A DNA stretch of 64,000 bases, taken from positions 130,453,711 through 130,517,710 of the forward strand of contig CM042694.1 of the NCBI GenBank assembly GCA_023614405.1. Direction: 5' to 3'. Shown one piece after another: positions 35,780 to 45,355 of the stretch. A program made the position numbers and the translations under genes. The notes beneath the pieces were generated by a model. It searched no databases. It saw only the letters and a program-made list of their open reading frames with translations, and was not told the DNA's origin. This stretch comes from Avena insularis (lineage: Eukaryota; Streptophyta; Magnoliopsida; Poales; Poaceae). How positions within the stretch are numbered: the stretch's first letter is position 1; the number at the start of each line of letters is the position of its first letter.

Positions 35780-35956
35780 CCGACCGTCTACTTCATGAGG
35801 CAGTTTAACGGAATGTTTGAATTTGGCAGGGGTGAGATGAGTTTGCCTCGAAATGGCCCCTCTTAGTAGTTGGCGGCCCAATTTTTCGAAACGCAGTAGT
35901 TTCAGGCAACTTAGGTACTGCCATGCGCTGGCCTGCCAACTTTGGTACCGCAGACG
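35780..35956 (-). repeat. Terminal repeat copy iii (right end of the 23-kb element)
   Basis: Read in reverse from 35956 the sequence follows the left end at 12825 with gaps: CAAAGTTGG, AGTACCTAAGTTGCCTGAAA, then a GCCAACTAC.AAGAGGG block matching GCCAAATACTCAGAGGG. It is clearly more diverged from copies i and ii than those are from each other. Harbinger sequence (TSPTMSTQVKAWY in the sister copy's frame) resumes right outside. Confidence 0.5.
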
Positions 35957-36172
35957 AACAAGCCCGACGATGAGCACACAGGTCAAGGCTTGGTACATTG
36001 CACGCCGCAACGCCATCCTCCAGGAGGACAACGCCGAGAGCGCGCCAAGCTCTGCAGCGAATACCTCCACCACCGTGCCCTCGCCGAGCTCCGCATCGAC
36101 CTCCTCCAACCAGTCGGCCGGCAGGAATGCCGACAAACCCATCCCCGTCGCACCAGACACGCTGGAGGAGAT

Positions 36173-37824
36173 TGAAGGGTTCCGTAGCAGAAAACAAAAA
36201 AAATTCTATCTACTCGAACACTAATACCAGGATCTTACTATATAGACATAAGTAATGGAGAAGGAATACATTATTCATACCTTTGAAGACAGAGGCACGC
36301 CTTACACAGGAAGGCGTATATTGATGAAGACGAGCAGCACCCCAAATGTGGTGCCTCCAAAGTTCGTCACACGTCCGGTGTAGGAGACGTCAACCGGACT
36401 CCGATCCAGCCAAGAAGCGGAAGAAGTAGATGCCGGATCGCAGATCACACGACGGTAGTGTAAAGGTGGAGAACTCACCCACGAGGTCCTCCCAAATATT
36501 ACGAAGAAGTCCTCTGCAGATGAGAGAGAGCGAATGAGAGGGAATGGTGTGTGTTCAAAGGGGGAGGGGGACCCCTATATATAGTGGGAGGGGGGCGCAC
36601 CACCCAGGGGCCAGGCAGTGTGGGACTAAACCCCACACCCACCGGCCACCTAGGGGCAGCCACCATCCCTAGGTGGGCCCCATTGGGGTGGCCCACCAAG
36701 CCCAGGCCGGCTGGCCCCCACTCCCTAGGCGCCTTGCCCTATTGGGCCTCCCTTCGGGTGAGGCCCATTAGCATTAAGGAGCCTTTAAAAATAAAATAAA
36801 TTATATATTTAATATTAATTCTCCAATTAACATTCAAATACACATATTATATTATTTCTTCACTTCGGAACTCCTTCCGGACCCCTTCCAATCTCCATCG
36901 GATGTTACCCGAAACTATTCCGGTTTCTCTCTCTCTCTCTCTCGCTCTCTCTCTATTTCTCTTACGATACCTCATCTACCCTAAGCGTCCCTACCCTTAA
37001 GCGTGACATCCTTCGTTTCAGAAACACTCCGGACATGATTGAGACCACTCTCACATCAATGATCAACAGAGGGACCTGGATGGCCATGTGACCCCCGTGC
37101 GTTTCACGAATACAATCGCTCGAACCATGAGATAGTCGTTCCCTGTTCCCTCTATCATTCGATACCTAATTCATCCGAGACTTGATCTTCGGTATATCCA
37201 TACCTTAGTTCGATCTCGTTACCGATGAACTTGTTTTCTTGTTCTCATGTCATTGCATTCCGTGACCTAGTCACATGCTTGCAAGCTTCATCAATGCAAC
37301 GTCACCGAGATGGCCACATGTATCTGTCTGTTACATGGACTAGACAAATCTTGGTCTTGATATGTACTCCTCTACGCATCCCTTCGGAAAACCTGAGTGG
37401 CACCTTTTTGATCACCCTGTTACGAGATGATTCTTGATAACCATCTAAGCTTCTTCCGGAATGGTGATTTGCATTACCTCATAGTCAAAGGATTAGGTTG
37501 CGAGGTTCTCTGTGTTTTATCATCAATGGTGAACTTTGTAACTAGATCTCATTAAGATATAACAATCGGATGTTTGTCTATCATGTTATTCAACTAATAG
37601 CATGACCTCATTGTCAGTTGGCATAAATGCCCATGATCTTGAAACACAGACCATCCCCATGACCAATGAGCTAGTTCACTAGAGGTAACTAGAGACACAG
37701 TTTGTTTACATACCACACGTGTATTAACGTTTCGTATTAACACAGTATGAAACGTATTATGAACATACAGGAGATATATCAAATAATACACTTTATTATT
37801 TGCCTCTAGGGCATAACTCCTTCA
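36173..37824 (-). repeat. Copia LTR (3' LTR of the minus-strand element)
   Basis: 1652 bp with TG..CA ends, nearly identical to 42825-44421. It carries a longer CT microsatellite near 36926 than its partner. The purine-rich AAGTGGAAGAC just inside the element on the minus strand is a plausible polypurine tract. Confidence 0.9.
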
Positions 37825-37855
37825 GTCTTCCACTTGCACTAGAGTATAAATAAAA

Positions 37856-40800
37856 CTAGTTTACAATAGGCAAGAACCTAACACCAATGGAATCACGGTG
37901 TTGTTCGTGCTTTTCTAGATTGAGAGCTTTACTCAAAGGATCTGCCACATTCAGTTTTGTATCTACTTTGCAAATCTTGACTTCACCTTCGTCAACGTTC
38001 TCCCGGATGACGTGAAATCTAAGATTGATATGTTTGGTTGTGGAATGAGTTCTTGGTTCCCTTGCGTTTGCAATAGCACCCGTGTTATCGCAATAGATCG
38101 TCACAGGGTCTTGCGCATTGGGAAAAACTCCCAGTTCGATGACAAAATTCCTTAGCCAAACAGCTTCATTTTCTGCATCAGCCACATCAATATATTCAGA
38201 CTCCATTGAAGATTGTGCCACCACCGGCTGCTTCTTGCTCTTCCAGCTTAACGCCCCACCATTCACCAAGAAAACAAATCCTGTTTGAGACTTCGAGTCA
38301 TCATGATCTGAATTCCAGCTTGCATCTACATAACCCGTTACGTTTAGAGCTTCATCATTTCCTCCATAGATTAGGAACATATCCTTTGTTCTTCTCAAAT
38401 ACTTTAGGATATTCTTCACAGTTGTCCAGTGATCCGGTCCTAGATTACTTTGGTATCGGCTCGTCAAACTAAGAGCCAATGCCACATCATGTCGAGTACT
38501 CATCATTGCATACATGATAGATCCTATGGCTGAAGCATAGGGGATGTAAGACATCTTCTCTCTATCATTGTCCATTACAGGACATTGAGTCATACTCATT
38601 TTGCAATTCTTCATCATAGGTCTAAAACCCCTTTTGGTGTTTTCCATTTTGAACCTCTTCAAAATCTTTTCTATGTAAGTACTCTGACTCAATGCTATTA
38701 GGTGCCTTGATCTATCTCTATAGATCTTGATCCCTAATATATATGCAGCTTCACCTAGATCCTTCATGGAAAATTGGTTGCTCACATATGCTTTTACGCT
38801 TTTCATAAGATCCACATCATTTCCCATGAGTAATATGTCATCCACATATACTACTAAGAAAACAACTGAGCTCCCACTCGCTTTCTCATAAACACAGAAC
38901 TCTTGTTGGTTTTGGACAAATCCAAAACTCTTGATCACTTGATCAAAATGTTGGTTCTAGCTCCGAGATGCTTGCTTCAATCCATAAATGGACCGTTGAA
39001 GCTTGCATACCTTTCCAGCATCCTTAGGATTAACAAAACCTTCTGGTTGCATCATATACAACTCTTCATCAATTTGACCATTGAGGAATGTGGTCTTGAC
39101 ATCCATCTGCCAAATTTCATAGTCGAAATATGCAACAATTGCTATTAAAATCCTAACAGCCTTAAGCATCACTACGGGAGAGTAAGTCTCGTCATAGTCA
39201 ACTCCTTGAATTTGTCGAAACCCCTTTGTGACAAGTAGAGCTTTGTGAATGGTCATGTTACCATTCACATTTGTCTTCTTCTTAAAGATCCATTTATTTT
39301 TCACGGCCTTGCGGCCTTCTGGAAGATCCACCAAGGTCCAAACTTGGTTTTCATGCATGGATCCTATTTAGGATTTCATGGCTTCTAGCCATTTCTCGGA
39401 GTCAGCACTATCCATAGCTTCTTTGTAGTTTGCAGGTTCTTCCTGTTCATCTAGGATGACAGACATCACAAGGCTGATGTACCAATCGGGAGTGGCACGA
39501 ACCCTTGTAGACATGCAAACAGGAGTCTCGACGTCATTGTTTTGATCATCATCAATGGGCTCTTCCTCCACATTAGAGAGAGATTTCGGAATAGCTTCCG
39601 TTGCGCTACTCGGAATTTGAAGAGAAGGGTCAAAAATTTCATCTAACTCAATTTTCCTTCCACTCACTCCTTTTGCAAGAAACTCTTTCTCGAGAAAGGT
39701 GCTGGTTTTTGCAAAAAACGTTTTGCCCTCGGCTTGGTTGTAGAAAGTACATCCAATGGTTTCCCTTGGATATCCTACAAATATGCATTTTTCCGATTTG
39801 GGTTCGAGTTTGTCAGGCTGTAGTTCCTTGACGTAAACCTCACATCCCCAAACTTTCAGAAATGACAACATTGGCTTCTTGCCATGCCATATCTCATATG
39901 GGGTTATCTCCACGAATTTGGATGGTGCTCGGTTTAAAATAAAAGCGACCGTTTCTAACGCGTATCCGCAAAAAGACGCAGACAAATCAGTTAAAGACTT
40001 CATGGACGGTACACTATCCAATAGGGTTCAGTTACGACATTCCGACACACCATTACGCTCTGGTGTTCCGGCTGGCGTAAGTTGTGGGACAATCCCACAG
40101 TCCTTTAAGTGCATGTTAAACTCATAACTCAAATACTCGCCTCCTCGATCCGATCAAAGGTGCTTGATTTTCTTGTTAAGTTGATTCTCTACTTCTTTCT
40201 GAAATTCCTTGAACTTTTCAAAAGTTTCAGACTTGTGCTTCATTAAGTAGATATATCCATATCTGCTTAAGTCGCCAGTAAAGGTAACAAAGTAACGATA
40301 ACCATTGCGTTTTGAGACACTCATTGGTCCACATACATCCGTATGTATGATCCCAAGTAGGTCTACAGCTCTCTCCACTATCCCGGAGAATGGTGTCCTA
40401 GTCATCTTGACCATGAGGCATGGCTCGCATGTATCAAGGGATTCGAAATCCAATGACCCAAGAAGCCCTTCTGAATGAAGCTTCTTTATGCGCTTTACGC
40501 CAATGTGACCAAGACGGCAATGCCACATGAACATGGAATTATCGTCACTGTGCTTACAACGTTTAGCATCAACACTATGGATGTGTGTATCACAATCAAG
40601 ATCAAGTAAGAATAAACCATCACACGCAGGAGCATGAACATAGAAAACATCATTCATATAAATTGAACAACCACTTGTTCCTGATTTAAACGAATAACGG
40701 TCTTGCAACAAGCAAGACCCACTGACAATATTCATACTCAATGCGGGTACATAATAGCATTTATTCAAAACCAACAATAATCCTGACGGTAGATGGAGAT

Positions 40801-41850
40801 GCAGGGTGCCGACGACCATCACTTCGACTCTCGAACCATTGCCGACACGCACCGTCACCTCGTCCTTCCTCAGGCGCCTCCTACTCAGCAGATCCTACTA
40901 AGAGTTACAAATGTGAGCAACAGATCCGGTATCAAATACCCAGGTGTTACTCCTGGCACTCGTAAGGAATACATCAATAACATGTATATCATATATACCT
41001 TTGTCCGGGATGGCTATCTTGCCAGCTCGCTTGTCTTCAAGGTACTTGGGGCAGTTGCATTTCTAGTGCCCATCCCCTTTGCAGTAGAAGCACAAAGTGC
41101 CGGGCTTGGGGCTAGGCTTGGCAGTCTTTGAGGTGCTGGGAACAAACCTGCCATCCCTCTTAGACTTCTTACCCTTGCCTTTCCCCTTTTGCCCTGGTTT
41201 CTTAAAGTTGGTGGTCTTGTTGACCATTAGCACCGTGTGCTCCTTCTTCATTTCAACCTCAGTAGTCTTGAGCATGGCGAACACCTCAGCAAGGGTCTTA
41301 GTCATCCCTTGCATGTTGTAGTTCATCACAAAGCTCTTATAGCTAGGGGCAACGAGTGCAGCACCCTATCAATTGCGAGCTCCTCCAGGATTTTGCAATC
41401 CAGGGCGTTTAAGCGCTTAACGTAGCCAGATATTTTGACCACATGCTCACTAATACTGCTGTGATCTTCCATTTTAGTAAAGAAGAAGAGCCTAGAAGCA
41501 TCATACCTCTCTACATGAGCCTGTGGAGCAAAGATGGCCTTGAGATCCTCAATGATCTCAAAGGCATTCATCTTCTCAAAACGCTTTTGAAGCTCCGGCT
41601 CCATGGCATAGAGCATTCCACTCTGGATGAGGGAGAAATCATCTGCCTTGGACTGCTAGACATTCTTTTCGTCCTGGGAGGCAGAATCTGCAGGCTTAGC
41701 TGGAAGCTCAGCCTCGATGACATAAGTCAACTTGTAGGGGACTAGGAGGATCCTAAGATTGCGGAACCATGCGGTGAAGTTGGTTCTCTCAGTTTTCAGC
41801 TTGTCGTTCTCGAGGAAAGTGCTAAGGTTGAAGGTGGGTGGGTGAGACAT
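37856..41850 (-). pseudogene. Copia gag-pol polyprotein, broken by nonsense codons and frameshifts
   Basis: In order on the minus strand: gag (MSHPPTFNLSTFLENDKLKT, 41850), a TAG at 41656, then the UBN2-type gag body (MLYAMEPELQKRFEKMNAFE). A frameshift near 41340 precedes the Cys knuckle CFYCKGDGH..C and protease FDTGS (about 40945). GAG-pre-integrase and integrase start (MWHCRLGHIG, HTDVCGPM) follow, with nonsense codons at 40154 and near 40034. Reverse transcriptase (WIFKKKTNVNG, YVDDILLMGND) has stops at 39368 and 38957, and RNase H (TKHINLRFHVIRE) ends at 37856. From 40858 to 37856 one frame is kept, interrupted only by stops. At two sites the stop replaces an expected Arg (CGA to TGA), consistent with CpG deamination. 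The order protease-integrase-RT-RNaseH defines copia. Confidence 0.9.
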
Positions 41851-42824
41851 CTACAAGGGATTTGTAAAGTGTTTAGACTATGTTCATAATAATGAGTTCA
41901 AGTAGTATTTAAAGGAACTCCCACTTAAACGAACATCCCTCTACTTGTTTAGTGACCACATGATCCCAATCCCCTGCACCCCCCCCCCCCCCCGATCGTC
42001 ACAACCATCAGTGCAGTATCAAAGGTGGACATTCCCTAATATCGATCACATCAACCATGTGATTCATGCTTGACCTTTCGGTATCTTGTATTCTGAGGCC
42101 ATGTCTGCACATGCTAGGCTCGCTAGTTCTAACTCGTGTGTATTTGTAGTGCAACATGGCTTGCACCCACTGTATGCGAACGTAGATATGTCTGACCCCT
42201 ACTCACCGTAGGGCGCCTCATACTGAAGAACTTTCTTGGTGGTGCACACACAAGGGGAATACGATAACTGAAATACTACGAGGGATTATATCATTATGCT
42301 ACCGTCTAGTAAGTATACTAGCACAATAAGTAATACTTCAAAAGTAAAGTGTTATGACATGGTTATAGCTTTATGATCATCATCAACAGCCTTAAAGTTT
42401 CACAAACTTGTCATTTCCATGTTACAATACTTGCCCCTATGCAATAATGAAGATATACGCTTCTATATTAACTATTGCAAGTTTTATGCGGCTTTAGGGC
42501 TTTCGCAGTAGAACCCCTTTCCACCTACGAACGTCGAGCCACAACATGGATTCAATGATTGCCTTTCTTCTTCCCTTTTCAGGTCCCTCCAGTGTCAATG
42601 CCATATCAACTATTATAGAGAGACAGACACCCCCTAAGCCACTTTGATTTGTGGACCAGTCTCGTGAATCACCACGTGAGGTCGGTTGGGGGCCACTTCA
42701 TCAAACAGTGTCGCGATATGAACAATAACATTAAAGAGGGTAGCAACTAGAGAATCAATGCCCACATATTGCTATATGTTCTATCTATACGACATGTCTA
42801 CCCATAGACCCGCTCTGATACCAC
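41851..42824 (-). promoter_or_regulatory. Copia 5' untranslated leader with primer-binding site
   Basis: This is the non-coding leader between the 5' LTR and gag. It has a poly-C run at about 41981-41994 and the primer-binding site at 42812-42823, one base from the LTR. Confidence 0.7.
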
Positions 42825-44421
42825 TGAAGGGTTCCGTAGTAGAAAACAAAAAAAAATCGATCTACTCGAACACTAATAGAAGGAATATAGTATTCATACC
42901 TTTGACGACAGAGGCACACCTTACGCAGGAAGGCGTATATTGATGAAGACGAGCAGCACCCCAAATGTGGTGCCTCCAAAGTTCGTCACACGTCCGGTGT
43001 AGGAGACGTCAACTAGACTCCGATCCAGCTGAGCAGCGGAAGAAGTAGATGCCGGATCGCAGATCACACGACGGTAGTGTGAAGGTGGAGAACTCACCCA
43101 CGAGGTCCTCCCCAATATTACGGAGAAGTCCTCAGTGGATGAGAGAGAGAGAATGAGAGGGAATGGTGTGTGTTCAAAGGGGGGGGACCCCTATATATAG
43201 TGGGAGTGGGGCACACCACCCAGGGGCCAGGCAGTGTGGGATGAAACCCCACATCCGCCGGCCACCTAGGGGCAGCCACCGGCCCTAGGTGGTCCCCATT
43301 AGGGTGGCCCACCAAGCCCAGGCCGGCTGGCCCCCACTCCCTAGGTGCCTTGTCCTATTGGGCCTCCCTTCGGGTGAGGCCCATTAGCGTTAAGGAGCCT
43401 TTAAAAATAAAAGAAAATATATATTTAATATTAATTCTCCAATTAACATTCAAATACACATATTATATTATTGCTTCACTCCGGAACTCCTTTGGACCCC
43501 TTCCGATCTCCATCGGATGTTACCCAAAACTATTCCGGTTTCTCTCTCTCTATTTCTCTTACGATACCTCATCTACCCTAAGCGTCCCTACCCTTAAGCA
43601 TGACATCCTTCGGTTCAGAAACACTCCGGACATGATTGAGACCACTCTCACATCAATGATCAACAGAGGGACCTGGATGGCCATGTGACAACCGTGCGTT
43701 TCATGAATACAATCGCTCGAACCGTGAGATAGTCGTTCCCTGTTCCCTTTGTCATTCGATACCTAATTCATCCGAGATTTGATCTTCAGTATCTCCATAC
43801 CTTAGTTCGATCTCGTTACCGATGAACTTTTTTTCTCGTTCTCATGTCGTTGCATTCTGTGACCTAGTCACATGCTTGCAAGCTTCATCAATGCAACGTC
43901 AACGAGATGGCCACATGTATCTGTCCGTTACATGAACTAAACAAATCCTGGTCTTGATATGTACTCCTCTACGCATACCTTCGGAAAACCTAAGTGGCAC
44001 CTTTTTGATCACCCTGTTACGAGATGATTCTTGATAACCATCTAAGCTTCTTCCGGAATGGTGATTTGCATTACCTCATAGTCAAAGGATTAGGTTGTGA
44101 GGTTCTCTGTGTTTTATCATCAATGGTGAACTTTTTAACTAGATCTCATTATGATATAACAATCGGATGTTTGTCTATCATGTTATTCAACTAATAACAT
44201 GACCTCATTGTCAGTTGGCATAAATGTCCATGATCTTAAAACACAGACCATCCTCATGACCAATGAACTAGTTCACTAGAGGTAACTAGAGACACGGTTT
44301 ATTTACATACCACACGTGTATTAACGTTTCGTATTAACACGGTATGAAACGTATTATGAACATACAGGAGATATATCAAATAATACACTTTATTATTTGC
44401 CTCTAGGGCATAACTCCTTCA
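42825..44421 (-). repeat. Copia LTR (5' LTR of the minus-strand element)
   Basis: 1597 bp with TG..CA ends, paired with 36173-37824. Most differences are substitutions plus a shorter microsatellite. Confidence 0.9.
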
Positions 44422-45156
44422 GTCTTCCACTTGCACTAGAGTATAAATAAAACTAGTTTACGATAGGCAAGAACCTAACACCAATGGAATCACGGTGTTG
44501 TTCGTGCTTTTCTAGATTGAGAGTTTTAGTCAAAGGATCTGTCACATTCAGTTTCGTATTAACACAATTATAGCATAGTATGAAACGTATTATGAACATA
44601 CAGGAGATATATCAAAGAATACACTTTATTATTTGCCTCTAGGGCATAACTCCTTTAGAGATCACCCCCATCGACGATTGATCGCCGACCCATTTTATCT
44701 TGTTCTGTAATAATTTTGACGGCCGAACTATTTTGGGCGTACTTTTGCCGAACACCCTATGGCCAAGATTTCGCCGCGGGAACGAGAAAATTTGAAAATA
44801 TCGATGTTTTTTACTTCGCCTGGGAACTCGGCCTGGGAACGCAAGTGGGAAACCTTCGTCCGTCTGGCGCTATTTAGGTCCGGATTTTGGCCTGAGAACG
44901 GCCAACGAGTAGAGATGCTCTTACCGATGAGATAGTGGAACAAGGCGAGAGTTCGTCGTATTATGGAATAAAAATTCTGACATGCCCTAGCAGACGGAAA
45001 TGCCGTTGTTCCTAGCTTGGCTGAGATCCTGGCCTGTGTTGTACTTCGTGCGAACTGCAAATGCAGTGCGTGCCGAGTAGTACCATGTTTTGTGTTGGTT
45101 TCATTATATTTGGCCATCGGCAATTCGACATCCATAGGTTGCGATCGGTTTGGAAG

Positions 45157-45283
45157 GCTTGGTGGCATGGCTTGCGAGTGCGCAGCCAGTCCACCCGGGT
45201 TCAAGTCTCCATGGGGACCGAATTAAACGGGGTGTTATCCAAGCACGTATAATCCGCGGCTGGAGAGGTCTCATCTACCTAAC
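45157..45283 (+). mobile_element. tRNA-derived SINE with 23-bp target duplication
   Basis: A 127-bp insertion lies between two copies of ATAGGTTGCRATCGGTTTGG.. (45134-45156 and 45284-45306, one mismatch in 23). Inside, CCGGGTTCAAGTCTCC matches the polymerase III B box (GGTTCRANNCC), preceded by a GGCATGGCTTGCGAGTG region where an A box would lie. A long, near-perfect direct repeat around a short B-box-bearing body is the signature of LINE-mobilised SINEs. No poly-A tail is evident. It sits between the end of one Harbinger copy and the start of the other. Confidence 0.6.
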
Positions 45284-45355
45284 ATAGGTTGCAATCGGTT
45301 TGGAAGTAGAGACAGCTTCCTCCTTATTTCCTCTACGGCTAAACCCCCAGGGTAA

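Larger units (their letters stand above)
12825..35956. mobile_element. Candidate giant TIR (Mutator-like) element of about 23 kb
   Basis: The left end GAGAATATCATTTTGCGG starts immediately after Harbinger residue GGED. The right end, read in reverse, matches the left over roughly 150-200 bp with gaps: both have CAAAGTTGG/CAAAAGTTGG, GGTACC/AGTACC, AAGTT.CCTGAAA and CAA.TACT.AGAGGG. The Harbinger sequence resumes directly outside. A possible 9-bp target duplication is imperfect (CGAAGACGA left, CGCAGACGA right) and would need the right end to have lost its outermost bases. Cargo: exonuclease-like pseudogene, 663-bp hairpin repeats, a minus-strand first exon, the 12.8-kb array, the zf-GRF gene and a hypothetical gene. 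No transposase was recognised, so it would be non-autonomous. An alternative is two independent insertions or rearrangements. Confidence 0.45.
36173..44657 (-). mobile_element. Ty1/copia LTR retrotransposon (Angela/BARE-like) with remnant of a third LTR
   Basis: The insertion is bounded by GAGAT at 36168-36172 and 44658-44662. Order on the plus strand: LTR 36173-37824, internal region 37825-42824, LTR 42825-44421, a 138-bp repeat of the internal sequence next to the first LTR (44422-44558), and the last ~100 bp of a third LTR ending at 44657. The element is transcribed on the minus strand, with LTR start TGAAGGAGTTATGCCCTAGA. The primer-binding site GCTCTGATACCA (42812-42823) is complementary to initiator-Met tRNA-type primers. 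The third-LTR remnant lies inside the target duplication, so the whole chain is one locus shaped by unequal recombination followed by deletion. Young-looking LTRs and many nonsense codons coexist. Confidence 0.9.
10881..44920 (+). mobile_element. PIF/Harbinger-type element split into three pieces by nested insertions
   Basis: The left end GAGCATCTCCACTCG starts at 10881 after TTA (10878-10880). The right end CGAGTAGAGATGCTC stops at 44920 before TTA (44921-44923), so terminal inverted repeats and a TTA target duplication are present. Own sequence lies at 10881-12824, 35957-36172 and 44663-44920, about 2.42 kb in all. The intact inverted copy at 45356-47792 is about 2.44 kb and colinear with all three pieces. 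The first gap is filled by the 23-kb TIR element and the second by copia. The claim that the two outer parts belong to one insertion rests on this complementarity. Confidence 0.6.

Noticed and set aside
35654..36197. Minus-strand frames of 168 and 130 codons
   Set aside because: They run across the junction of the terminal repeat and the Harbinger fragment, antisense to the Harbinger C-terminus, so they are chance products of the nesting.
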